This document shows positions 47,302-56,478 of a DNA stretch of 64,000 nt, in pieces. The stretch lies in assembly GCF_008365405.1 (NCBI RefSeq), contig NZ_QOKV01000001.1, positions 505,333 through 569,332 on the forward strand. The letters run 5' to 3'. Below the pieces are notes generated by a model that ran no database searches, was not told the origin of the DNA, and worked only from the letters and a program-made list of their open reading frames with translations. Source of the stretch: Azospirillum brasilense (lineage in GTDB: Bacteria > Pseudomonadota > Alphaproteobacteria > Azospirillales > Azospirillaceae). The position numbers and the translations under genes were made by a program. The stretch's first letter is position 1. Each line of letters begins with the position of its first letter.

Positions 47302-50300
47302 GCCGCGCCTCCGGCCGCCGGATCCTTGGCGGCGAACGGCCCGGACGTCGTCTCGCCGTTCCGCCGTCCGCTCGCGCGCAGTTCCATCCGCTTCCGGTTG
47401 GTGATGTCGATGTGGCTGACCACCGCTCCCCCTGACAATCCGGCCAGACGGCAGGCGTGCATCATGAACCAGCGCTCCTCCTTGTCGGAATGACAAGGGT
47501 ATTCGATGGTGAACCGCTCGATGTCGCCGGACAGAATCCGGCGCAACCCGTCGTTCACGGCACGGGCGATGTCCTCGCCTTCGGTTCCTTCCTCGGCGCT
47601 GCAGACATCAAGATAATTGGTACCCGGACCGCAACGGTCCAGCGCCGGCGCGCCGTTCTTCTCGCCAAACATGCGCCAGGCGTGGTTGACCATGGTGATG
47701 GCGCCGTCGGAATCGATGACCGCCACATGCTCCGGCAGGCTGTCCAGAACCGTTTGGAGGCGATGCTCCGCGGCCTTGGCGGCGGTGACGTCCACGAAGG
47801 TGACGACCACCCCGGCGACCTGGTTCTTTTCGGTCAGGTAGGGCAGGATCCGCGTCTGGATCCAGCGGTCGCCGCGCACCGGGACATGGCGTTCCACCGG
47901 CGTGTGGTCGTGGAAGACCCGTTCGATGTCCTTGAGGAAGTCCGGGTAGTCGATGTTGGTCGACAGGTGCGAGATCGACCGCCCGACGTCGCGCGGGATG
48001 ATGTTGATGAAGCGGGCCGCCGCCGGGGTGAAGCGCCGGATCACCATGCCGCTGTCCAGGAAGACCGTGCCGATCTCGGTGGAGCGCAGCAGGTTGTCCA
48101 GGTCGTTGGTGACCTCCGTCAGCTCCTCCACCTTCGCCTGATACTCGGCATTGACGGAATACAGCTCTTCGTTGACGGACTGCAATTCTTCGTTGGTGCT
48201 TTGCAACTCTTCATTGGAAGCGAGAAGCTCCTCGTTGGTCGCCTGGAGTTCCTCGTTGGCGGTTTCCAGCTCCTCGATGGTGGCTTGGAGATTCTCGCCG
48301 CGGGAAAGCAGCTCCTGCTCCAGCCCGCGGATGCGCTCCGCGGTGTCGGTGTCGAAGTCGAAGTCGCTGTCCGGCAGGGCCAGCGCCGGGGCGCTGGGGT
48401 CGAGCACGATCAGCGCGAAGCGCCGGCCGGTCTTGCGGGCGACGAAGGGCTTGACGCGCAGGCTGACGGCGGGCAGCCCTTCGCGGTCCTTCACCGGGAT
48501 GTTGGACAGGGCGAATTCCTCGCCGGAGCGGAAGGCCCGCGTCAACGCGGTCCCCACCACCATCGAGACCGAGGAGGGCAGGAGCTTCAGCGCGTTCAGC
48601 GTGGCCTCGCCCGGCGGCACCTTCAGGATGGCCGACGCCTCGCCGAACACGTGCATGATGTTCATCTGCTCGTTGACCAGCAGGCTGGGCGGCACATAGG
48701 CCCGCATCAGGGTCGAGATCGCCTCGTCGATGGCGGCCCCTTCCTCCTGCGCCTGCGACATGGCCTCGTCACCGTGGCGGTGCACCGGGGCGGCGACGGT
48801 GGGGACCAGCAGCCGCGACAACCGGTGGGACCCGGTGCGCAGGCTCTGGAACAGCTTGTTCCGGCTGTCCAGGACGTGGAACTCCGCCGACAGGTCGCCG
48901 AGCGTCTCGCTGGTGCCGAGGAACAGGAAGCCGTTCTGCCGCAGCGCGTACTGGAACAGGCTGAGCACCTTCCGCTGAAGCGGCGAATCCATGTAGATCA
49001 GCAGGTTCCGGCAACTCACCAGATCGACCTTGGTGAAGGGCGGGTCGCGCATGATGTTGTGGGCGGCGAAGACCACCATGCGGCGGATGTCGCGCGACAC
49101 CAGATAACGATCACCGCGGGCGGTGAAGTAGCGGGCCAATCGTTCGTGCGACACGTCCTCCGCGATGGAGCGCGGGTATTCACCCTGGCTGGCGATTTCG
49201 ATGCTGTCCTGGTCGATGTCGGTGGCGAAGATCTTGACGTCGAAGGACCGCCCCATCCGCTCCTGCGCCTCGGCGAACAGGATGGCGATGGAATAGGCCT
49301 CCTCCCCCGTGGCGCAGCCGCAGACCCACACGCGCACCATGTCGGTGGGGCTGCGCTTGGCCAGCAGGGATGGGATCGCCTTGTCGGCCAGGGAGGCGAA
49401 GGCGCCCTCGTCGCGGAAGAATCGGGTGACGCCGATCAGCATCTCCTTGTAGAGGCTGACCGTCTCGGCGCTGTTGCGGCGGAGCAGGGCGGCGTAGTCG
49501 TTCATCGAGTCGAGGCCGGCGGTGTGCATCCGCCGTTCGATCCGGCGCAGCAGCGTCGCCAGCTTGTAATGCGAGAAATCGACGCCGGTCACCGAGCGGA
49601 TGGCCGCCACGATCTGCGCCAGCGGATCGTTGTCGCGGTCCTGCGGCTTGGCGGGGGCGGGCAGGTTGCGGGACAGCACACGGCTGGCGTGTTCGATCAG
49701 GCAGCCCGGCAGCTTGTCCGGCGTCTTCACGGCGTCCACCTGCCCGGTGGCGATCGCGCTGCGCGGCATGCCGTCGAACTGGGCCGATTCGGGGTCCTGC
49801 GCCGCGGCGAAGCCGCCCGCCGACTTGATCGCCAGAAGCCCGCGCGTCCCGTCCGACCCGGTGCCGGACAGCACCACCCCGAGCGCCCGCGGCCCCTGGT
49901 CCCTGGCCAGAGCGGTGAAGAAGATGTCGATGGGCAGGCTCATGCCGCCGGCGGCGTCCTTGGCGGTGAGGATCAGGCGCCCGTCCTCGATGGCCAGGTG
50001 TTTGGCGGGGGGCAGCAGATAGACGGTGTTGCGCTCCACCGCCATGCCGTCGGTCGCCTGCACCACCGACATGGCGGTGTGCTTGGCCAGCAGGTCCACC
50101 ATCAGGCTTTTGTGGACCGGCGACAGGTGCTGGACGACCACATAGGCGAGGTCGCTCTCTCCCGGCACATTGTCGAAGAAGCGCTGGAGCGCTTCCAACC
50201 CGCCGGCGGAGGCGCCGATGCCGACGATGCAGCAGACCCGATCCTGGCCCTCCGGATAGGGACCATAGACGGAAACCGTTTCCTCACCCTCCTCGGGCGG

Positions 50301-50345
50301 CGTGGTGGCGTCGGCGATGGGATGATCGTTGTCTTCTGGTTCCAC
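47298..50345 (-). CDS. CheB-CheR fusion protein with PAS domains
   Basis: A 1015-residue soluble protein with an N-terminal CheB methylesterase domain (about 35-225; [31 protein letters not shown] supply Ser, His, Asp), a CheR methyltransferase (about 240-500; [18 protein letters not shown] is the SAM motif, NLLIYM later), a PAS-like region, a long coiled coil (about 680-750, repeated ANEELQ-type heptads) and two PAS domains (about 755-870, 875-990). It lacks a kinase of its own; the overlapping downstream gene supplies one. Such fusions are linked to signalling other than classic chemotaxis. No mcp, cheA or cheW is near. Confidence 0.9.
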   Translation of the reverse strand: MEPEDNDHPIADATTPPEEGEETVSVYGPYPEGQDRVCCIVGIGASAGGLEALQRFFDNVPGESDLAYVVVQHLSPVHKSLMVDLLAKHTAMSVVQATDGMAVERNTVYLLPPAKHLAIEDGRLILTAKDAAGGMSLPIDIFFTALARDQGPRALGVVLSGTGSDGTRGLLAIKSAGGFAAAQDPESAQFDGMPRSAIATGQVDAVKTPDKLPGCLIEHASRVLSRNLPAPAKPQDRDNDPLAQIVAAIRSVTGVDFSHYKLATLLRRIERRMHTAGLDSMNDYAALLRRNSAETVSLYKEMLIGVTRFFRDEGAFASLADKAIPSLLAKRSPTDMVRVWVCGCATGEEAYSIAILFAEAQERMGRSFDVKIFATDIDQDSIEIASQGEYPRSIAEDVSHERLARYFTARGDRYLVSRDIRRMVVFAAHNIMRDPPFTKVDLVSCRNLLIYMDSPLQRKVLSLFQYALRQNGFLFLGTSETLGDLSAEFHVLDSRNKLFQSLRTGSHRLSRLLVPTVAAPVHRHGDEAMSQAQEEGAAIDEAISTLMRAYVPPSLLVNEQMNIMHVFGEASAILKVPPGEATLNALKLLPSSVSMVVGTALTRAFRSGEEFALSNIPVKDREGLPAVSLRVKPFVARKTGRRFALIVLDPSAPALALPDSDFDFDTDTAERIRGLEQELLSRGENLQATIEELETANEELQATNEELLASNEELQSTNEELQSVNEELYSVNAEYQAKVEELTEVTNDLDNLLRSTEIGTVFLDSGMVIRRFTPAAARFINIIPRDVGRSISHLSTNIDYPDFLKDIERVFHDHTPVERHVPVRGDRWIQTRILPYLTEKNQVAGVVVTFVDVTAAKAAEHRLQTVLDSLPEHVAVIDSDGAITMVNHAWRMFGEKNGAPALDRCGPGTNYLDVCSAEEGTEGEDIARAVNDGLRRILSGDIERFTIEYPCHSDKEERWFMMHACRLAGLSGGAVVSHIDITNRKRMELRASGRRNGETTSGPFAAKDPAAGGAA

Positions 50346-50989
50346 GGAGCACTTCAGGTCTGCGGGAGTAAAGGACGGCCTACTGAATTATTTGCCGTCT
50401 GACCGTGACATTCAAACCCTCGCGCGCGCGGCGCCTATCCTTTTCCGTGCGCACCGGCGGCTTTGAAACGGCGAAGAGTCCAGCGGCTATATAGGAAGCC
50501 TCCATGCCGGTCAATCCGGACAATCGGCTCCTTGAAGGGGTGCGCGGCGTCGGCATTCCAAAGATCAGCCCCGGGATGGAGCGCGCGCTGTTTTGAACGT
50601 TGCGCATATGACCAATGGATTTTTTTGCAGTTCATTCAATGATGTTCGATTTCGGCTTTCTCTCATCGAGGAATTGAGACTTTCGAATGTGTCGTGGTTT
50701 TCCATATTTATTCTTTTCGATGTTGTGAGATCAAATGCCTGAACTCATTGCGTGACGGGGCGCCGTTCCTTTTTCCCCGAGCCGCGTTTCGTGGCGGGGG
50801 TGAAAGATAAAAATCGATGGGATTTGCTACCAGCGCACAGCTTACCCAAAACGTATGATGTGATACGGGCACAACACTGTGCAGGATCTGTTGCCTCGTT
50901 CGCTTATGTCGCTTTACGCGATTGGTGCTTTGCGCAATCTTTAATCCGTAGCCACTAATCACGAGAAACGTAGGAAAGGAGTGCGCCAG
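50346..50989. other. 644-bp AT-richer intergenic region
   Basis: Base composition is visibly lower in G+C than the flanking genes. Only a possible 30-codon ORF (50504-50596) is seen; nothing else has coding character. Segments such as CATATTTATTCTTTTCG and AGATAAAAATCGATGGG are unusual here. Promoters cannot be assigned with confidence. Confidence 0.5.
50504..50596 (+). CDS. possible 30-residue small protein
   Basis: Starts ATGCCGGTC after TATAGGAAGCCTCC (AGGAAG site) and ends TTTTGA. The product would contain NPDNRLLEG and GIPKISPGMERALF. Third positions are mostly G or C, as in real genes of this genome, despite AT-rich surroundings. There is no similarity evidence. Confidence 0.25.
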   Translation: MPVNPDNRLLEGVRGVGIPKISPGMERALF

Positions 50990-51235
50990 ATGGAGCGCGA
51001 GGACGAATGTGCTCTCGACCGATATATCGCGGCGATTCCGCTTAGCCTGAGAGTAGTGGCCAGGGCTGCTTACGAGGAGCTGTCGAACAATCCCTTCCTG
51101 CCGGTCTTTTCGAAGGACGAAATCGCGCGGTTGGTCTGCTCACCAGGATTTCAGAGTTACTTGGAAAGTGAAAACCGGACCAGCGCCGGTTCGCTGATGA
51201 TGCTCTGTTCGGCGGGGCTTGCGACGCGCCATTGA
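50990..51235 (+). CDS. orphan 81-residue protein
   Basis: An 81-residue soluble protein: acidic start MEREDECALDRY, then a helical middle (LSLRVVARAAYEELSNNPF) and a polar tail. The ATG at 50990 has a strong AAAGGAG site nine bases before; GTG at 50981 is too close to it. No family was recognised. A 9-bp hairpin follows 55 bases after the stop. Confidence 0.55.
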   Translation: MEREDECALDRYIAAIPLSLRVVARAAYEELSNNPFLPVFSKDEIARLVCSPGFQSYLESENRTSAGSLMMLCSAGLATRH

Positions 51236-51290
51236 CGACGCTCCATAGACGGCGCGCTTTCGTCACGGCGCAACGCAGCCACTTTTCGCA

Positions 51291-51313
51291 GGCCGGCGGT
51301 CGTTCCGCCGGCC
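51291..51313 (+). terminator. hairpin after the 81-residue orphan gene
   Basis: A perfect 9-bp stem GGCCGGCGG/CCGCCGGCC (loop TCGTT) followed by TGATCTTTG; the T run is weak. Confidence 0.55.
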
Positions 51314-51471
51314 TGATCTTTGTGCATACAAAAGTCTTCTGAAGCGATGCGAGGCCGCGAACTGAAGTCAAGTAACTATATTCATAGCCGGAATTGTGTT
51401 GCGGATGCTTCCGTGTCGTACTAGAATTAGTGGTAGACAAGACTGTTTTCATTGAATTTGGATTAACCAAT

Positions 51472-51798
51472 ATGGGCGCGAAAAAGCCGAAGTCGAAATC
51501 ACTCGTCGCCAGAAATGCGCAGAGATGGCGGTTTTTCGCTCTAAGGGCAACGCCAGCCGCGGAGGCCGCCGACCGTATCGAGGATGTGCTGAAAGTCGCG
51601 GGGGCCGTTCCAATTGTGCCTCGGATTGCGTCGCCCGAACAACAGCGCAAGGCGAACCAACTCTTTAGTCACCTCTCCAAGTCGGTCAAAGGGACCGGAT
51701 GGGAAGTCTACAGGAAGGCCGATAGCCCGCTTCGACAAAAAAGCACAGCCAGTCAGGTCGTTGCCAGCGCTTCTAAGTTGGCCGAGGGGTCCGGCTGA
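51472..51798 (+). CDS. orphan protein, first of a two-gene pair
   Basis: A 108-residue basic protein. It begins MGAKKPKSKSLVARNAQRWRF, has a helical centre (EAADRIEDVLKVAG) and a C-terminal part rich in Ser, Ala and Lys. It lacks signal or membrane segments. Codon use is less GC-rich than neighbours. No family was recognised. It is followed after 26 bases by another orphan gene on the same strand, a layout like many toxin-antitoxin pairs, but neither protein matches a known family by eye. Confidence 0.5.
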   Translation: MGAKKPKSKSLVARNAQRWRFFALRATPAAEAADRIEDVLKVAGAVPIVPRIASPEQQRKANQLFSHLSKSVKGTGWEVYRKADSPLRQKSTASQVVASASKLAEGSG

Positions 51799-51824
51799 AA
51801 GCTTTGTAAATCAGGCGGCTGAAT

Positions 51825-52175
51825 ATGACGAAGATCAATATTCCCTTGGCTGGGTCGCGCGCTCAAATAATTTGCTCACGGCATGTTACGAGAGATTTCC
51901 TTTCAGAGCGCGCGAAGATCAATCCTGAAGGCCGAAAGATAATTGAGTATCTTGTTGAATCGTTTGATGGTCACCCCGAAAGCAGGCGCGATATTCTTTT
52001 TCCGTCTACACCTGTCGGAACCGCTCACGTCCGCTACAGAAGCGGTTACTACATCTTTTTTCAACGCTTCAACGCTGCCCAACCGCTCCGATACAAGATC
52101 AAGCTCTGGTGGTGCGGAACCTACACGGTCAAATCCGGCAGGCTAAAGTTCGACTTCGAAAAACTGGATGAGTAA
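51825..52175 (+). CDS. orphan protein, second of a two-gene pair
   Basis: A 116-residue protein with mixed alpha/beta character: FLSERAKINPEGRKIIEYLVESF then HVRYRSGYYIFFQRF, KIKLWWCGTYTV and FDFEKLDE. The strand-rich aromatic second half recalls small RNase-type toxins (RelE fold) in outline only. It is AT-richer than flanking genes. AGGCGGCTGAAT precedes the ATG. It ends 38 bases from convergent sppA. Confidence 0.5.
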   Translation: MTKINIPLAGSRAQIICSRHVTRDFLSERAKINPEGRKIIEYLVESFDGHPESRRDILFPSTPVGTAHVRYRSGYYIFFQRFNAAQPLRYKIKLWWCGTYTVKSGRLKFDFEKLDE

Positions 52176-52213
52176 CGGGCGGCCAACAGCCGCTTTGCCG
52201 CCCGAACGATGCG

Positions 52214-53965
52214 TCACCGCTCGATGCCCAGCGGCGGCATGCGCGCCTCCACCGCACCGCCGCGGGCCGCCGTCACCAGCGGCGCCAGTTCGGCCAGCGC
52301 CGGGCGCAGCCCGGCCAGCACCGCCACGGCCTCCACCAGATCGCCCTTGCCCGAGGCGAGGTCGAGGATTTCCCGGAACAGCGGCTTCGGACGGGGATAG
52401 CCGGTCACGGTGACCGGGGCGTCCGGCGCCAGCTTCGCCGCCTGCTTGGCGAGCGTCAGCGCGGTGGCGACTCCGCCCAGCTCGTCGATCAGCCCGAGGT
52501 TCCTGGCCTGGGCGCCGGTCCACACGCGGCCCTTGGCGGCGTCCCGCGCCTGCTCGGGGGTGAGGTGCCGGGCCTCCGCCACGCGGGACAGGAAGGTGGC
52601 GTAGCTGCTGTCGATGATGGCGTTCAGCCGCTCCTCCCCGGCGGGGCCGAAGGGGCGGAAGGGTGACCACAGGCCGGCGTTGGGGGCGGTGTCGAGGACG
52701 CCCCAATGCACGCCCAGCCGCTCTGACAGGCCGGCGACCGACATCTTGCCGGCGACCACGCCGATGGAGCCGGTCACGGTGGCGGGGGAGGCGACGATGC
52801 GGTCGGCGGCCAGGGCGATCCAATAGCCGCCGGACGCCGCCGTCCCGCCCATGCTGGCGATCACCGGCTTGCCCGACTGGCGGGCCTTGACCAGCGCGCG
52901 GCGGATCGTTTCGGAGGCGGTCACGCTGCCGCCGCCGCTGTCGATGCGGAACAGGATGGCCTTGACGTCGGGATCGTCCACCGCGTCCTCGATGGCCTCC
53001 ACGATCGTCTCGGACCCGGCGGTGACCTCGCCCAGACCGGGCTTGCCGCTGTCACCGCCGGTTATGGTGCCGGTGGCGTGGATCAGCGCGATGGTCGGGC
53101 CGCTGCGGTTGGGCGGGCCGGCGATGCCCAGATAGTCCGCCGCCTCCATGGTGTCGGCGTCGGGCGCGGCCCCGGCGCGGCGCAGCGCCTCCTCCCGCGC
53201 CTCGTCGGCGTAGCCCAGCCGGTCGACCAGCTTGGCGTCCACCGCTTCGCGGTCGATCAAGGGAGCGCGGTCCATCGCCGCCTTCACGGCGGCCGGGGGG
53301 AGGCGGCGGCTCACCGCCACCCCGTCGACGATCTGGTTGGTCAGATCGCCGAGCAGCGACTCCATCATCTCGCGGTGGGCGGGCGTGAAGTCCGTCCGCA
53401 TGACGCTGTCGGCGAGGCTCTTGTACTCCTCGCGCTGGAACACCTGCGGCTGGATGTCCAGCTTGTCCAGCGCGCCGCGGGCGAAGGGGATCTGGGCGGT
53501 CAGGCCGGTCAGGCCGAGCAACCCCAGCGGCTGCATCCACACCTCGTCGAAGGCGCTGGCCAGCAGGTAGGAGCGGTTTCCCGCCCCGGTGTCGCCGTAG
53601 GATTCGGCGAAGGCGATGGCGAAGCGGCCCGACGCGCGGAACCGCTCCACCGCCGCCCGCAGTTCCTGCACCTGGGCGAAGCTGACACCGTCGCCGCCGA
53701 AGCGGGCGAGAACGCCCTTCACCCGCGGGTCACCGCGCCCCCGCTCCAGCGCGTCGAGCACCTCCTGGAAGGTCGTCTCGTGGCCGAGGAAGCTGCCCAG
53801 CCGGTCCACGCTGCCTTCCGCCAGCGGGTCGCGGAGGTCCAACTCCAGCACCACGGTGCCGGGCAGGGAGGGCTCGTGCCGGACCGCCAGGACGACCCCG
53901 GTGACCACGGCGGCCACCACGAGGAAGCCGATGAGGGCGAATAGGCGGACAAAGAACCTCAGCAT
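52214..53965 (-). CDS. sppA: signal peptide peptidase SppA, 67K type
   Basis: A 583-residue membrane-anchored protease IV that degrades cleaved signal peptides. An N-terminal helix (about 5-28, LFALIGFLVVAAVVTGVVLAV) anchors it facing the periplasm. The two SppA domains hold the catalytic Lys in EEYKSLADSV (about 180) and Ser in TAASGGYWIA (about 377). The length matches the long E. coli-type enzyme. Start ATG at 53965. Confidence 0.92.
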   Translation of the reverse strand: MLRFFVRLFALIGFLVVAAVVTGVVLAVRHEPSLPGTVVLELDLRDPLAEGSVDRLGSFLGHETTFQEVLDALERGRGDPRVKGVLARFGGDGVSFAQVQELRAAVERFRASGRFAIAFAESYGDTGAGNRSYLLASAFDEVWMQPLGLLGLTGLTAQIPFARGALDKLDIQPQVFQREEYKSLADSVMRTDFTPAHREMMESLLGDLTNQIVDGVAVSRRLPPAAVKAAMDRAPLIDREAVDAKLVDRLGYADEAREEALRRAGAAPDADTMEAADYLGIAGPPNRSGPTIALIHATGTITGGDSGKPGLGEVTAGSETIVEAIEDAVDDPDVKAILFRIDSGGGSVTASETIRRALVKARQSGKPVIASMGGTAASGGYWIALAADRIVASPATVTGSIGVVAGKMSVAGLSERLGVHWGVLDTAPNAGLWSPFRPFGPAGEERLNAIIDSSYATFLSRVAEARHLTPEQARDAAKGRVWTGAQARNLGLIDELGGVATALTLAKQAAKLAPDAPVTVTGYPRPKPLFREILDLASGKGDLVEAVAVLAGLRPALAELAPLVTAARGGAVEARMPPLGIER

Positions 53966-54008
53966 CCGGGGGGGCTCCGGTGGTTGCGCGGCGTCAGCGG
54001 GCCAGCGT

Positions 54009-54581
54009 TTAGCGGTCCTGCTTGTGGTAGTCGCGGTTCGGCATCATGTCCACCGCCGAGGCGACGCGGTTCGACATGTTGTAGAAGGCGGCGGTGTCGG
54101 CGATGTCGAAGATGTCCTCCTCGCCGAAGCCGGCGTCGCGCAGCGCTTGCCGGTCCGGCTCGCCCATGGTCCAGGGCTCCTTGGTCAGCTTCCACGCGAA
54201 ATCGAGCATGGCGCGCTGGCGCGGCTCCAGCGTGGCGGCGCGGTAGTTGAAGGCGAGCATCTCGCCCAGTTCCGGGTCGCCGGACAGCTTGCGCACCGCC
54301 TGCCCGTGGGCGACGAGGCAGTAATAGCAATGGTTGGCCGAGGATACGACCACGGCGATCATCTCGCGCTCCAGCTTGGACAGGCCGCTCTCGCCAACCA
54401 TCAGCTCGTTATAGAGCTGGGCGAAGGTGCGCAGCTTCTTCGGGCGCAGGCTGTAGGCGCGCAGCACGTTGGGAACGAAGCCCAGCTTCTCCTCGCACTT
54501 GGCGAAGAGCGCGGCCATGTCCGGGTCGAGGTCGGGCGTCTCGGGAACGGGCAGGGCCATGACGTGATCGGGCTGGGGCAT
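54009..54581 (-). CDS. AhpD-like peroxidase-related protein
   Basis: A 190-residue protein of the carboxymuconolactone decarboxylase/AhpD family (uncharacterised peroxidase-related subgroup). The active CxxC with adjacent His is in SANHCYYCLVAHG (Cys about 84 and 87). The N-terminus GFVPNVLRAYSLRPKKLRTFAQLYNELM is typical. It probably acts in thiol-dependent peroxide reduction. The ATG at 54581 has GGAGGAGACC upstream; the ORF extends 31 codons further without similarity. It is divergent from the REC-Hpt gene. Confidence 0.85.
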   Translation of the reverse strand: MPQPDHVMALPVPETPDLDPDMAALFAKCEEKLGFVPNVLRAYSLRPKKLRTFAQLYNELMVGESGLSKLEREMIAVVVSSANHCYYCLVAHGQAVRKLSGDPELGEMLAFNYRAATLEPRQRAMLDFAWKLTKEPWTMGEPDRQALRDAGFGEEDIFDIADTAAFYNMSNRVASAVDMMPNRDYHKQDR

Positions 54582-54790
54582 CGCGGTGGTCTCCTCCGGC
54601 GTGTTGGTTTCGTTGCGGTGTACGCTGTTTTGGCCGACAGGGTAGCCGTCCGGCGGCGCTTCGCAAAGCCCCACCTCCGGTCAGGCCCATTCACCAGGGG
54701 TTGCAACCCTGCCTTTCGTACGTTGTCTCTCGCCAAGCCGTCGCCGTCCGTGCGAAGACTGCGCTCCGCCGCAACGCAGTGGTTCGACCG

Positions 54791-55885
54791 ATGAAGGATC
54801 CGGGTGGCAAAGGCGCGCCCAAGCTCGGCCTCCTCTCGGTTCTGGTGGTCGAGGACAGCGCCTTCATCCGCAACGTGCTGACCGCGACCCTGCGCACCAT
54901 CGGGGTCGGCGCGGTGCATGCCGAGGCCGGCGGCGCGGAAGCCATCCGCTTTTTGGAGGAACGGCGCGCCGCTTTGCCGCCCGGCACGGCGCCGGTGGAT
55001 GTGATCATCACCGATCTGGTGATGCCGGAGGTGGACGGGTTGATGCTGCTGCGCTGGCTGCGCTGCAGCCCGAAGTCGCCGGACCGCTTCCTGCCCGTGC
55101 TGATGCTGTCCGGCGCCGCCGACCGCCATTATGTGGAGCAAGCGCGCGACCTGGGCGCCACCGACTTCATCGCCAAGCCCTTTTCCGCGGCGACCATCGC
55201 CAGCCGCCTGCTGACCGCCATCGCCCGGCCGCGGCGCTTCGTGCTTGCCAAGGGTTATTTCGGACCGGACCGGCGGCGGACGCAGCGGCCGGTGGCGATG
55301 GACTGCCGGATGACCGGCCCCAGGGAAATCCTGGTGGTGCACAGCGCGTCCAGGGCGGTGGGCATCGACCGCTTCCCGGTCATTCATTTCGACCTGCCCA
55401 ACCGGCTGGGCGCCAAGATGGGCATCGCGCCGAAGGACCCGGTGCCGAACCTGCCCGACGAGGTTCTGGCGGCGGCGGAGGCGGAGATCCAGAACCGGGC
55501 GGGCGATTACGCCACCTGGATCGCCGGGGAGGTGGACGAGCTGGCCCGCCGCGTCGAGCGGCTGCGCGAGGAGCCCGCCGCGGTTCCGGCGCTGATGGCG
55601 CAGATCAACCGCTCCGCCCACGAGATGCGCGGGCAGGGCGGCATTTTCGGCTATCCGCTGATCACCCGCATCGCCAAGTCGCTCTACGAGGCGACGCAGG
55701 GCGGCTTCCCCGCCGTCACCGGCAACGAGCGTCTGCTGCTGAAAGCGCATGTGGACGCCATCAAGGCGGTGATGGCCGGGCGGATCAGCGGCGACGGCGG
55801 GGCGACCGGCCAGCAGCTTCTGGCTTCGCTGGACCGCGCCAAGAAGAAATACGCCAAGTCGGACGGCGACGGCGATCCGGCCTGA
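54791..55885 (+). CDS. response regulator with C-terminal Hpt-like domain
   Basis: A 364-residue protein. The receiver (about 16-145) has VVEDSAF, phosphorylation Asp in VIITDLVMPEVDG (about 74) and Lys in IAKPFS. A linker of unknown structure follows (about 150-240, including YFGPDRRRTQRPVAMDCR). The C-terminus (about 245-345) looks like an Hpt domain with the phospho-His in RSAHEMRGQGGIFGY (about 276). It thus could serve as a phosphorelay intermediate. No kinase is adjacent. Confidence 0.75.
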   Translation: MKDPGGKGAPKLGLLSVLVVEDSAFIRNVLTATLRTIGVGAVHAEAGGAEAIRFLEERRAALPPGTAPVDVIITDLVMPEVDGLMLLRWLRCSPKSPDRFLPVLMLSGAADRHYVEQARDLGATDFIAKPFSAATIASRLLTAIARPRRFVLAKGYFGPDRRRTQRPVAMDCRMTGPREILVVHSASRAVGIDRFPVIHFDLPNRLGAKMGIAPKDPVPNLPDEVLAAAEAEIQNRAGDYATWIAGEVDELARRVERLREEPAAVPALMAQINRSAHEMRGQGGIFGYPLITRIAKSLYEATQGGFPAVTGNERLLLKAHVDAIKAVMAGRISGDGGATGQQLLASLDRAKKKYAKSDGDGDPA

Positions 55886-55894
55886 GCGCCGCCA

Positions 55895-56473
55895 CTATTT
55901 CCAGCGGATCCCCGCCTCGCGGCGGATCTCCTCCATGCGCTCCAGCGCCGGCTTGAGGCCGTTCAGGGAGAAGCGCACCTCGGCTTTGCCGCCTTCCGGG
56001 GCGGAGCCGACGGCGGAAACCTCCTTGGCCGGAGTCAGCCGCTCGACCAGCTTGGCGTTGGTCTCCGGATCGACCACCGCGCAGGTGTTGGTCTCCCATT
56101 CGAACCGTTCGCACGGGTATTCGGGACGGAACAGCGCCCGGTCCACCCAGACGCGGACGATCTTCGACAGGTCCATCGTTTGCTCGTCCAGCCGGAAACG
56201 CAGCCCCTCCAGCCAACGCTCGCTGGAGCGCAGCCAGACGAGGCGCGACCGCCGGTCGCTGCCGGGGCGGGACAGCAGTTCGCACTCGACGCGGCGCGGC
56301 TCGCTCCAGACCTGGCAGTAGAGCCGCCAGTCCTTGAAGGTCTCCGCATGCTCGCGGTAGGCCGGTGACTGGGATTGGGCCTGGATTGGGGCGGCGGGAA
56401 GGGCGGCGGCCAGCAGAAACCCCGCGATCACGCCACCACGCCACGCACCCGTCCTTCGTCCCGGCTCCCGCAT
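55895..56473 (-). CDS. IalB-like exported protein
   Basis: A 192-residue exported protein: signal peptide about 1-33 (GVIAGFLLAAALPAAPIQA). The mature part has FKDWRLYCQVWSEPRRVECELLSR, where paired cysteines and a following beta-rich domain resemble the invasion-associated locus B family. Other cysteines are in YPCERFEWETNTCAVV. The function in non-pathogens is unknown. It is followed, 5 bases on, by aroC on the same strand (aroC lies upstream by 5 bp in sequence order on this strand reversed). Confidence 0.6.
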   Translation of the reverse strand: MREPGRRTGAWRGGVIAGFLLAAALPAAPIQAQSQSPAYREHAETFKDWRLYCQVWSEPRRVECELLSRPGSDRRSRLVWLRSSERWLEGLRFRLDEQTMDLSKIVRVWVDRALFRPEYPCERFEWETNTCAVVDPETNAKLVERLTPAKEVSAVGSAPEGGKAEVRFSLNGLKPALERMEEIRREAGIRWK

Positions 56474-56478
56474 CGGCC

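Noticed and set aside
44836..47493. 885-codon plus-strand ORF opposite the hybrid kinase
   Set aside because: It is a shadow of the real minus-strand kinase gene; the product is Arg/Gly/His-rich with no domain, as expected from antisense reading at high GC.
47457..50402. 981-codon plus-strand ORF opposite the CheB-CheR gene
   Set aside because: Antisense shadow; low-complexity Gly/Arg/Val/Asp-rich translation, no ribosome site, no recognised domain.
50708..50962. 84-codon minus-strand ORF in the AT-richer region
   Set aside because: No ribosome site and no protein-like pattern; codon use does not fit. Not strong enough to list as a gene.
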